The notes beneath the pieces are model-generated. The model worked only from the letters and a program-made list of their open reading frames with translations, had not been told where the DNA came from and ran no database searches. The position numbers and the translations under genes were made by a program. From Mesorhizobium sp. INR15 (GTDB lineage Bacteria > Pseudomonadota > Alphaproteobacteria > Rhizobiales > Rhizobiaceae), in assembly GCF_015500075.1 (NCBI RefSeq), contig NZ_CP045496.1:6334001-6398000 (forward strand): DNA of 64,000 nucleotides, given 5' to 3'. Each line of letters opens with the position of its first letter. Within the stretch, counting starts at the first letter, position 1. Below, one piece after another: positions 7,802-15,419 of this stretch.

Positions 7802-8590
7802 CTACTTTACGAAGGCACGAATGGTGTCGGCCACCAGCTTCGGCTGTTCCAGCGTCGGGAAATGCGTCTTGCCCGGCAGCTTGTTGGGCTTGTACCAGTC
7901 GTTCCCAGCGGCGAAATCGAGCTGCGCCTGCGCGTATTCCGGCTCGAAGGGTTGCGAATAGATATGCGTGATCGGGCGATGTTGCTTCATCTCAGCCATG
8001 CGCTGCATCGGGTTGCCCCATTTGCGGTAGGCCCTGGCGATCTCGCGGCCCGACCGCGCCCACATCTCGAAACTGTACTTGGCCATCTCGTTGTTGACGT
8101 GGTCGATAATGTCGAGGTTTTCGGTATCCCCGATCCAGTAGTTGAAGAAATCGCCGCGACCGTTCTCCCAGTTGGACCGATCTTGGATATGATCGATCAT
8201 CGAGAAGAAGGCCTCGTTGGGCGTTGTCTGGATCCAGTCGATCACCACGCAACGCGGAATGCGCGTCTTACCCAGGCGGTCGGTGACCTCGATATTGGCC
8301 CATCCGCCATGCGAGGTCGAAACCGGCACGACCGTGTCGATCTTCATGTGATCGAGAAAGGCCACGACATCGTCAGCCTGGTCATCGGTGGTGAAATCGC
8401 CGTCGTGGCTACGGTGCTCGCCATGGCCGCGCCAGTCGAGCCGGATGACGCGGTGGGTCCGGGCGAGTTCCGGCGCCAGCGTCTTAAACAGGCGGTGATC
8501 CTGGCACCAGCCCGACAGAAGCAGCAGGGCCGGCCCCTCCCCGATGTCGTCATAGGAAAATGTGTTGGCGCCGAGCGTGACGGATTTCAT
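7802..8590 (-). CDS. Hod/AqdC-like cofactor-free 3-hydroxy-4-quinolone 2,4-dioxygenase
   Basis: This is a 262-residue alpha/beta-hydrolase-fold protein resembling the cofactor-independent dioxygenases Hod and Qdo more than ordinary hydrolases. Diagnostic matches are GWCQDHR (27-33), VSTSHGGW with nucleophile-position Ser93, VIDWIQT with Asp118, a YSQPFEPEY block (211-219) and GKTHFP with His243. In Hod the equivalent Ser, Asp and His sit at these places. Those enzymes cleave 3-hydroxy-4(1H)-quinolones with O2 to CO plus an N-acylanthranilate. The upstream gene is a flavin monooxygenase that could supply the 3-hydroxyl, and the downstream gene a candidate amidase. The ring substituent accepted is unknown. 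The recall of Hod sequence features is from memory, not from a search. Confidence 0.85.
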   Translation of the reverse strand: MKSVTLGANTFSYDDIGEGPALLLLSGWCQDHRLFKTLAPELARTHRVIRLDWRGHGEHRSHDGDFTTDDQADDVVAFLDHMKIDTVVPVSTSHGGWANIEVTDRLGKTRIPRCVVIDWIQTTPNEAFFSMIDHIQDRSNWENGRGDFFNYWIGDTENLDIIDHVNNEMAKYSFEMWARSGREIARAYRKWGNPMQRMAEMKQHRPITHIYSQPFEPEYAQAQLDFAAGNDWYKPNKLPGKTHFPTLEQPKLVADTIRAFVK

Positions 8591-8644
8591 ATATGGACTC
8601 CGAACTGATGAGGAGCGAACGGCTCTCGAAAACATCGATGGGGA

Positions 8645-9802
8645 TCAGGCCAGCGCGTCGGTGGCGGTCGGGGCGTGGCGGGCGGTTTTCATGCGTTCCA
8701 TGCCGATCTCGCGGCTCTTGCCCGTGATCTTCAGTACCTGCGAGCGGATATCGTCGGGCCATAGGTTCATGTCACCAAGGCGCTCGGCGGTGTCCTGCGT
8801 GTGCTCGGTCATCGGACGCTCGCGAGCCTCCCAGGCGGCCAGCGCCTCCGTCACTTCGGTTGTGCCGTCCACGGCTGCCGCCAGGCCAAGCCCGTTCATC
8901 AGCGCGCAGCCGCCGCCTTGTCCGAGATAGGGCGGCATGGCGTGAGCGGCGTCACCGAGAATAGCGACCCGGCCGGCGCTCCATCGCTTGAGCTTGACCA
9001 CCTCGAACGCATCCCAGCGCCCGGCGTCGCCGAAACGAGTGACAAGATTGGCGAGATGCGGGAAGGATTGTGTCCAGAGCGCGCGGTCAGCCGGAACCTT
9101 CAGCGCAGCCGCGTCGTCGGCGGCGCAACATAGCGCGACATACAGATCGGTGGCGCTGGCCGGCGTGTAGAGGATCCGGCGCGAGCCGGTGAAATATTCG
9201 ATATAGCGCTCGCGGTCCTCCACCGGCACGTCGCCGTCGTCGCGCGCGATCAGCATGCGGATAGCGCCATAGCCGAGATGCTTGCGGTACATCATCAGGT
9301 CGAGTGAATCGCGCACCCTGGAATTGATGCCATCGGCGCCAACGACGAGGTCGGCCTTTCGCCGCGAACCATCCGCCAGCACCAGTTCGCCCTCGGCGGT
9401 AGCGCCGACAGCTTCCGAATTGGTGAGGATTTCGACGCCGCTGCGACGGCACGTGTCGACCAGCGAGTTGATCAGCGTCTCACGCAGGATGGTGATCAGG
9501 CGGGCGTCCCCGATGCCGTTGATCGGGATTTCCTCCATCGTCGTGTTGTTGTGGTCACGCGTATGGAATTGCGGGCCGACATGCGCCCCGACCGTCGCCT
9601 GGCCGTAGGCGCCGATGGCCTGCAGCACGCGCAGGCCGTTGCTCCAGATGTAGATGCCGGCACCGAAGGTCCTGAGAGTCGGTGCGCGTTCGTGCACCGT
9701 CACCGACCAGCCGCGCTGCGCGAGTGCCGCCGCCGTGGTCAGGCCGCCAATTCCCGCGCCGGCGATTTCTGCCCTGCGTCCGGCTCCGGTTTTCTCCATC
9801 AT
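8645..9802 (-). CDS. Class A FAD-dependent monooxygenase (candidate 4-quinolone 3-hydroxylase)
   Basis: This is a 385-residue single-component flavoprotein hydroxylase. The FAD Rossmann motif GAGIGG lies at 15-20, with the acidic end HERAP; the DG motif reads VVGADGINSRVRD; and the GD motif AILGDAAHAMPPYLGQGG is near residue 290. It resembles salicylate/aromatic hydroxylases and the AqdB-type quinolone monooxygenases. The ATG at 9802 is preferred over longer in-frame starts because GGGGAGGA lies 9-17 bases before it and homology begins there. It is first in the minus-strand operon followed by the Hod-like dioxygenase (54 bp) and the formamidase-like hydrolase, and it is divergent from a LysR gene. 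Confidence 0.87.
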   Translation of the reverse strand: MMEKTGAGRRAEIAGAGIGGLTTAAALAQRGWSVTVHERAPTLRTFGAGIYIWSNGLRVLQAIGAYGQATVGAHVGPQFHTRDHNNTTMEEIPINGIGDARLITILRETLINSLVDTCRRSGVEILTNSEAVGATAEGELVLADGSRRKADLVVGADGINSRVRDSLDLMMYRKHLGYGAIRMLIARDDGDVPVEDRERYIEYFTGSRRILYTPASATDLYVALCCAADDAAALKVPADRALWTQSFPHLANLVTRFGDAGRWDAFEVVKLKRWSAGRVAILGDAAHAMPPYLGQGGGCALMNGLGLAAAVDGTTEVTEALAAWEARERPMTEHTQDTAERLGDMNLWPDDIRSQVLKITGKSREIGMERMKTARHAPTATDALA

Positions 9803-9969
9803 GTCTTGAGTTTCCTCCCCGTGCGGCAATCCTGCCGACGTTTGCGGCGAAGCGCCCCTGGCGGCTTCGGCCTGAAATACCTCCAGGCACCGGCCACGAT
9901 CCCCGCGCCGCCAGCGCCCTGTCGGGGCATAGGTTCCAGCGAACAGGAATTCAGACAAGTGAATTCTCT

Positions 9970-10021
9970 GGAATTTTCTATGAGCATCTGGAATATCAGG
10001 CCGGCATATCAATTGGAAAAC
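9970..10021. promoter_or_regulatory. AT-rich divergent promoter region with repeated TGGAA motifs
   Basis: Between the monooxygenase gene and the divergent LysR gene, an AT-rich block contains CTGGAATTTTC, TGGAATATC (9989-9997) and TGGAAAAC (10014-10021). The last two are repeated in inverted orientation upstream of the second substrate-binding protein gene (10984-10992 and 11015-11022). Shared sites in front of three transcription units suggest one LysR regulon. This is pattern-based only. Confidence 0.4.
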
Positions 10022-10031
10022 GGCAACCACG

Positions 10032-10970
10032 ATGAAGCTGGTCACCAGCCGCCTCACGATCCGTCACCTGCGCATGGTCGTGGCCATCGTCGAGGAAGGC
10101 AATCTCGTGCGCGCGGCCCGGCGGCTGAACATGACGCAGTCGGCCGTGACCAAGGCCCTGCAGGAGATCGAGGCGCTGACCATGGCGCGGCTGTTCGACC
10201 GCACCAATCGCGGCGTCGTGCCGACTGTGTTCGGCGATACGCTGGCCCAGCACGCCCGTCTTGTCATCACGCAGCTTGCCCATGCCGAGGAACATCTGGC
10301 CGATCTGCGCGACGGCACCGGCGGCCGCGTCGCGATCGGCACGCTGCTGTCGGCCTCCGCTGAACTGCTGCCGACCGCCATTGCCCGCCTGCGCAAGGAG
10401 CGGCCCAAGCTTGTCGTCAAGGTCGTCGAAGGCACCAATGATGTGCTGATCCCCGCGCTCAAGGCCGGCGAGCTCGACATGGTGGTGGGGCGCCTGTCCG
10501 AGCACCGCGACCGGCTGAATGTCGTCCAGGAAGTGCTGATGGACGACATCGCCCGCGTCGTCGCCCGGCGCGGCCATCCGCTGGCCGAGCGCCAGCAACT
10601 GAGCCTCGCCGACCTGATCGGCTGGGAGTGGATCCTGCCGCCCCAGGAGACCAGCCTGCGCCGCCAGATCGACATCGCCTTTCGCGAGGAGGGACTGGAG
10701 CCGCCGCCGCATGCGGTCGATTCCGTATCTCTTCTGACCAACCGGGCATTGTTGGTCGATGCTGACTATCTCGGCGTCTTTCCCGCGCAGGTCGCGCGCC
10801 GCGAGGCGGCGGCCGGCGCCATCACCATATTGCCGGTGACATTGCGCGCCACCGCCATGCCCATCGGCATCACCACCCGCACCAATGCCCGGCTCTCGCC
10901 GGCGGCAGAGGTGCTCGTCGAGACCTTGCGCCAGACCGCCGCCGACCTCAGCGTCATGAGAGATCGGTAA
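10032..10970 (+). CDS. LysR-family transcriptional regulator
   Basis: This is a 312-residue LysR regulator of the type found beside aromatic pathways (GbpR/CbbR-like layout). The HTH reads GNLVRAARRLNMTQSAVTKA, then LQEIEALTMARLFDRTNRGV. The effector domain carries the domain-linker phrase GRVAIGTLLSASAELLPTAI. It is divergent from the monooxygenase/dioxygenase/hydrolase operon and 324 bp upstream of the second LivK-like receptor gene. It is therefore well placed to control both uptake and ring attack. Inducer unknown. Confidence 0.9.
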   Translation: MKLVTSRLTIRHLRMVVAIVEEGNLVRAARRLNMTQSAVTKALQEIEALTMARLFDRTNRGVVPTVFGDTLAQHARLVITQLAHAEEHLADLRDGTGGRVAIGTLLSASAELLPTAIARLRKERPKLVVKVVEGTNDVLIPALKAGELDMVVGRLSEHRDRLNVVQEVLMDDIARVVARRGHPLAERQQLSLADLIGWEWILPPQETSLRRQIDIAFREEGLEPPPHAVDSVSLLTNRALLVDADYLGVFPAQVARREAAAGAITILPVTLRATAMPIGITTRTNARLSPAAEVLVETLRQTAADLSVMRDR

Positions 10971-11294
10971 CCCGGAGCCGCCGGATATTCCATTTCGTTA
11001 TGGCTGGATGACGAGTTTTCCATTTACCGCAATGATGATTGCGCCAAGGTTGGCCGGTTGAACCAGCCTGGCGGGACCATACCGGCCGGCTGGACGACAC
11101 TGGGAGGAGTGGCGTGTCGCCTGCGGTCCATCGGCTCGGAGACTGGCGAACCAATGCCGGTCGCCAGGCGTTGGGGTGACCGCCTGACGTGCTGAACCTT
11201 CCCTGCAAAATCACAGGCTGCCTTCGACGGCAGCGGAAACCACGATCCGGAATCGCACAAAGCGGCCGGGAATTTGAGGGGAGAAACTGACCTG
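10971..11294 (+). promoter_or_regulatory. Intergenic leader of the second substrate-binding protein gene
   Basis: No gene is seen in these 324 bases. They contain GATATTCCA (10984-10992) and GTTTTCCA (11015-11022), inverted copies of motifs in the divergent promoter at 9989-10021. A GAGGGGAGAAAC Shine-Dalgarno region lies just before the ATG at 11295. I see no clear sigma-70 promoter. Confidence 0.35.
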
Positions 11295-12467
11295 ATGCGT
11301 TTCAAGGGAATTCTGTCGGCGGCCATGCTGGCCCTGTCGATAAGCGCCGCCCATGCCGAGGATCCGCTCAAGATCGGCATGATCACCACGCTCTCCGGCC
11401 CGGCCGGGTACCTGGGCCAGGACATCCGCGACGGCTTCCAGCTCGCCATCGACCAGAACAAGGGCCAGCTTGGCGGCAAGCCGGTGGAACTGGTGGTCGA
11501 GGACGACAGCCTGAAGCCCGGCAACGCCAAGCAGATCGCCGACAAGATGCTGTCCGAACAGGGCATCAAGATCTTCACCGGCATGGTCTTCGCCAACGTC
11601 GCCTTCGCGGCGGTTCCCGACATCCTGGACGGCGACGCCATCTATGTCAGCGCCAACACGGCATCGGCGACCTTCGCCGGCAAGGATTGCAACCCGAACT
11701 ATTTCGTCAGTTCGTGGCAGGATGACAGCCAGGGCGAAAGTGCCGGCGCGCTCGCCCAGTCGCTCGGCTACAAGAAGGCCTTCCTGATCGCGCCGAACTA
11801 TCAGGCCGGCAAGGAGACGATGGTCGCCTTCAAGCGCTTCTACAAGGGCGAAGTCGTCGGCGAGACCTATACGGGTCTCGATCAAACCGATTTCGCCGCC
11901 GAGATGGCGCAGATTCGCGCCGCCAAGCCCGACGTTGTCTATGAATTCGAGCCCGGCGGCCTCGGCATCGCCTTCATGCGCCAGTACCAGCAGGCCGGCC
12001 TGCTCAAGGACATCCCGATGGTGGTCCATCCGGCATCCCTCGACCAGGTCATCGTCCAGGCTGTCGGCGATGCCGCCGCCGGCGTGAAGGTCACCAGCCA
12101 CTGGAACGACGATTTCGACAACCCGGTCAACAAGACCTTTGTCGCGGCATGGCATGCCAAATTCGGCGACCGTCCGATCACCTATTATGCCGCGCAGGGC
12201 TACGATGCGGCGCTGCTGATCGGCACCGGCCTGGAGAAAGCGGGCGTCGAAGACCTGCCCGCCTTCCGCAAGGCGCTTTTGACCTCGGCCATCCCCTCGG
12301 TGCGTGGCTCGTTCAAGTTCGGCCCGAACCAGCACCCGATCCAGGACTGGTATGCGCTGAAGGCGGAAAAAGGCGCCGATGGCAAGATGGTGCTCAAGAC
12401 AGACGGCAAGGTGCTGACGGCGCATGGCGACAGCTACGCGGCCGACTGCAAGATGCCGAAGGACTGA
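11295..12467 (+). CDS. Periplasmic substrate-binding protein, LivK/type-1 PBP family (copy 2)
   Basis: This is a 390-residue periplasmic receptor paralogous to the one at 974-2143. Its signal peptide MRFKGILSAAMLALSISAAHA is followed by mature EDPLKIGMITTLSGPAGY. The same NYQAGKE, EPGGLGIAFMRQYQQAG and FGPNQHPIQDWYALKAEKGA blocks occur in both copies. The ATG at 11295 is used because the preceding in-frame TTG at 11274 would add seven non-hydrophobic residues. It stands alone with its own intrinsic terminator and no permease, so it probably feeds the LivH-type permease system at the left edge, giving that transporter two receptors of different specificity or regulation. Confidence 0.9.
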   Translation: MRFKGILSAAMLALSISAAHAEDPLKIGMITTLSGPAGYLGQDIRDGFQLAIDQNKGQLGGKPVELVVEDDSLKPGNAKQIADKMLSEQGIKIFTGMVFANVAFAAVPDILDGDAIYVSANTASATFAGKDCNPNYFVSSWQDDSQGESAGALAQSLGYKKAFLIAPNYQAGKETMVAFKRFYKGEVVGETYTGLDQTDFAAEMAQIRAAKPDVVYEFEPGGLGIAFMRQYQQAGLLKDIPMVVHPASLDQVIVQAVGDAAAGVKVTSHWNDDFDNPVNKTFVAAWHAKFGDRPITYYAAQGYDAALLIGTGLEKAGVEDLPAFRKALLTSAIPSVRGSFKFGPNQHPIQDWYALKAEKGADGKMVLKTDGKVLTAHGDSYAADCKMPKD

Positions 12468-12540
12468 AACGGTCCGGCGTCCGTGCTGCCGTCACATGCG
12501 GCTGCGATGCGACGACATTGTTTGCAGCTTGCAAACGATT

Positions 12541-12575
12541 GATGCCCGGCAGTGGTGCCGGGCATCTCTTTTTTG
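12541..12575 (+). terminator. Rho-independent terminator of the receptor gene
   Basis: A perfect 11-bp stem (GATGCCCGGCA at 12541-12551 with TGCCGGGCATC at 12556-12566) and a 4-base loop are followed by TCTTTTTT. It lies 74 bases after the receptor stop codon. Confidence 0.88.
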
Positions 12576-12596
12576 TAACCTCTGGGCTCCGGGTTC

Positions 12597-12886
12597 CTAT
12601 TTTTGGAAATAGGTCGGCTTGCCGTCCTCACCCTTCTTCCATTCATAGATGACGTAGTCCGGACGCGTTGGGTCGCCCTTCGCGTCGTAGCCGAAGTCGC
12701 CGATGGCGGTCTTGAACGGACCGTATGCCTTGATGGTGTCGGCAACCTTGGTCGCGTCATCGGCGGAGCCAGTCTTGGTGATCGCGGCGGCGATAATCTG
12801 GACCGCGGCATAAGAGTACAGCGTGTAGGCTTCCGGCTCGAAGCCGGCTGTGCGGAACCTCTCGACGATATCCTTGGCGGCCGGGT
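12597..12886 (-). pseudogene. C-terminal fragment of a LivK-type substrate-binding protein
   Basis: The minus-strand reading ending at the TAG of 12597-12599 encodes roughly 95 residues matching the end of a branched-chain amino acid receptor: VERFRTAGFEPEAYTLYSYA, AAVQIIAAAITKTGSADDAT, then GDFGYDAKGDPTRPDYVIYE and a final YFQK. No start codon or N-terminal domain exists upstream; homology stops at about 12886, where the next gene's leader begins. It is therefore a decayed third receptor gene. Its sequence is unlike the two intact receptors in this window, so it is not a recent duplicate of them. Confidence 0.8.
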
Positions 12887-12907
12887 TCCGATATCAGCAG
12901 AATTGAT

Positions 12908-13765
12908 ATGCAAGCTCCACTCGATCTCAGGCTTCTGGCAACGTTCGTTCGTGCGGCTCACTCGGGAACGCTGAGTGCGACGGCGATACAGGTCGGGCGC
13001 ACGCAATCCGCCGTGACCATGCAGATCCAGCGGCTCGAGGAAGCGCTCGGCCAAAGCCTGTTTCACCGGAGCGGCAGCGGGGTCCGCCTCACCGGGAATG
13101 GAGAACGCTTCCTCGCTTATGCCGAGCGCATTCTCAAAATCCATGACGAGGCTATCTCGGCGCTCTCGGACAAGGGCTTGCGTGGCTCGATGACATTCGG
13201 CAGCCCCGAAGACTATCTGATCGCGTTCTTCCCCACGCTCTTGCGGAGCTTCGGAAGCATTCACCCCGATGTCGAAATCAAGGTCGTTTCGGCGCCGACC
13301 GTTGAACTGCGCACGCTCCTGCATTCACGGCAAATCGATCTGGCGCTTGTCTCGATCCCCGATGCAAGCGCCTCACGGGATGTCGTGCGAACGGAAGCGC
13401 TCGTGTGGGTCGGCAGCAAACCGACGCTGGAGCTTCATAATTTTGGCGACACCGTTCCCCTGGCATTGCCGGCGTCGAACGCCATGGACCACCGGGCTGC
13501 CTGCGATGCCATGGCCGGTGCGGGCCTGCGCTACAGGATCTCGTATGCGAGCAACAGCCTTGCCGGGTTGATAGCCGTCGCCCGCTCCGGCCTGGCGATC
13601 AGCGTGATGACAGAGGAAGCGGTGCCTCCGGACCTTTTCATTCTCAATGCGCCGATGCCTCAGTTGCCTCGGCTTGGGGTGTTGATCGCTTTTGCGGAAT
13701 CCGAGCCATCACCGGCGATCGAGGCCTTCGCCAATCACATCAGGCGTATTCTTCCATCGCTTTAG
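12908..13765 (+). CDS. LysR-family transcriptional regulator
   Basis: This is a 285-residue LysR regulator. The HTH region reads GTLSATAIQVGRTQSAVTMQ followed by IQRLEEALGQSLFHRSGSGV. The effector domain continues to the end with no unusual insertions. It lies 124 bp upstream of and on the same strand as the MlrC-type gene, and beside a truncated livK. It could control mlrC or be a leftover from the operon that lost livK. Its start at ATG 12908 has no convincing Shine-Dalgarno. Confidence 0.88.
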   Translation: MQAPLDLRLLATFVRAAHSGTLSATAIQVGRTQSAVTMQIQRLEEALGQSLFHRSGSGVRLTGNGERFLAYAERILKIHDEAISALSDKGLRGSMTFGSPEDYLIAFFPTLLRSFGSIHPDVEIKVVSAPTVELRTLLHSRQIDLALVSIPDASASRDVVRTEALVWVGSKPTLELHNFGDTVPLALPASNAMDHRAACDAMAGAGLRYRISYASNSLAGLIAVARSGLAISVMTEEAVPPDLFILNAPMPQLPRLGVLIAFAESEPSPAIEAFANHIRRILPSL

Positions 13766-13889
13766 GATCAACGATATGGCCGCCCGCCTGATCCCGCCCG
13801 CACAGGCGCATAGCTCAGTTGACTTTCCGAACATAAACAGATTTTTATTGATCATAAAAATCGTTTCGGTTGGCGTATGAGGTGGTTTC

Positions 13890-15356
13890 GTGAAGTTGTT
13901 CATGGCTGGGTTGGACACCGAAACCAACACGTTTTCTCCGATACGCACCGGCCATGACGCGTTTGCCGAGGGGCAGATTGCGCATGGCGATGCCACCACG
14001 AAGCCGCTGAACTGCTGCTCGTCGCAGCTGTTTGTCTGGCGGGGTGCCGCCCGTGCGCGCGGCTGGGATATCGTCGAGAGCCTTTGCGCCGTGGCGGAAC
14101 CCGGCGGCACGACAACACGCTCCGTCTACGAGGCTTTCCGTACCGAGATCCTGCGCGACCTCAAGGCCGCGATGCCGGTCGACGGGGTGCTTCTGGCTTT
14201 GCACGGCGCTTGCGTCGCCGAGGGTTATGACGACGTCGAAGGCGATCTTCTGGCCCATGTCCGAGCACTGGTCGGGCCCGATATTCCCATCGGCGCGGAG
14301 CTCGATCTGCACTGCCATTTGACGCAGCGCATGGTCGAAAGCGCGACGATGATCGTTGCCTATTTGGAATACCCCCATACCGACATCGAGGAGCGCGCCG
14401 GCCATTTGTTCGAACTGATGGCCAAGGTGCTGGCAGGCGAGGTACGCCCTGTCATGGCGCTGTTCGATTGCCGCATGATCGGCACCTTCAGGCCGCATCA
14501 ACAACCACTGCGTGGCCTCGTCGATCGCATGAAGGCGAGCCAGGGCCGCGACGGTATCCTGTCGGTGTCTTTCGGGCACGGCTTCCCGTGGGGCGATGTC
14601 GCCAATGTCGGGGCCAGGATGCTGGTCGTGGCGGATGGCGATGTGGGCAAGGCGCACGCGGTCGCGTCGGCCTTTGGTAAGGAGATTTTCGCGCTGCGCG
14701 ATGCGCTCGAGCCGCATCATCTTGGCATCGACGAAGCGCTTGACCGCGCGATGGCGATCGACGGCGGGCCGGTGGTGCTCGCCGATGTCTCGGACAATGC
14801 CGGCGGCGGCGCGCCGGGCGATTCCACGTTCATCATTCGCCGTGTCATCGAGCGTGGCATACGCGGCGTTGCCAGTTGCCTCTACTGGGATCCGATCGCG
14901 GTGCGGCTGTGCCAGGCAGCCGGCGAAGGCGCGACGCTGCCGCTGCGGATCGGCGGCAAGATCGGCCCGGCATCCGGCGAACCGCTCGACCTCACCGTTA
15001 CCGTGCGCCGCATCGCTTCCGGCGTCACCCAGCGCTTTGGCGTGGTGCCGCTGCCGATCGGCGACTGCGCCTGGGTCAGCGCCGACGGCATCGATCTCGT
15101 GATCAACAGCGTGCGGACACAGACCTTCCACCCTGAATGCATGACCACGCTTGGGCTTGATCCCGCGACGCGAAAGATCGTGATCGTCAAGTCGAGCAAC
15201 CATTTCCGTGCCGGTTTCGAGCCGATCGCCAGGGACATCCTCTATGTGGCCGCTCCCGGCGCGCTGCAGCCCAATTTCCGCGATCTGGCATACACCAAGC
15301 TGCGGCACCCCTACTGGCCCAAGGTGTCGGATCCGTTTTCGGAACTGGCCGTATAA
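13890..15356 (+). CDS. mlrC: M81 family metallopeptidase (MlrC/microcystinase C family)
   Basis: This is a 488-residue cytoplasmic zinc peptidase-like protein. It starts at a GTG (13890) after TGAGGTGG; the protein begins VKLFMAGLDTETNTFSPI, typical of the family. Conserved blocks include ELDLHCHLT (metal ligands), SFGHGFPWGDV, and ADVSDNAGGGAPGDST. Family members hydrolyse small peptides, the founding example finishing the degradation of linear microcystin fragments, and they commonly sit beside dipeptide ABC transporters. That is the case here, with the Dpp-type operon convergent 60 bp downstream. Together they suggest uptake and hydrolysis of unusual peptides. Confidence 0.88.
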   Translation: MKLFMAGLDTETNTFSPIRTGHDAFAEGQIAHGDATTKPLNCCSSQLFVWRGAARARGWDIVESLCAVAEPGGTTTRSVYEAFRTEILRDLKAAMPVDGVLLALHGACVAEGYDDVEGDLLAHVRALVGPDIPIGAELDLHCHLTQRMVESATMIVAYLEYPHTDIEERAGHLFELMAKVLAGEVRPVMALFDCRMIGTFRPHQQPLRGLVDRMKASQGRDGILSVSFGHGFPWGDVANVGARMLVVADGDVGKAHAVASAFGKEIFALRDALEPHHLGIDEALDRAMAIDGGPVVLADVSDNAGGGAPGDSTFIIRRVIERGIRGVASCLYWDPIAVRLCQAAGEGATLPLRIGGKIGPASGEPLDLTVTVRRIASGVTQRFGVVPLPIGDCAWVSADGIDLVINSVRTQTFHPECMTTLGLDPATRKIVIVKSSNHFRAGFEPIARDILYVAAPGALQPNFRDLAYTKLRHPYWPKVSDPFSELAV

Positions 15357-15379
15357 TCCAGACCTGAATACCAGCCGTT

Positions 15380-15414
15380 GCATCGGCAAGCCGGGTAACC
15401 CGGCTTGCCGATGC
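15380..15414. terminator. Perfect 16-bp stem-loop between convergent mlrC and dppF
   Basis: GCATCGGCAAGCCGGG (15380-15395) pairs perfectly with 15399-15414 around a TAA loop. It lies between two convergent genes, 23 bases after mlrC and 5 before the dppF stop. It has no strong T run on either strand, so it is likely a bidirectional transcript end or mRNA-stabilising hairpin. Confidence 0.7.
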
Positions 15415-15419
15415 TCTGT

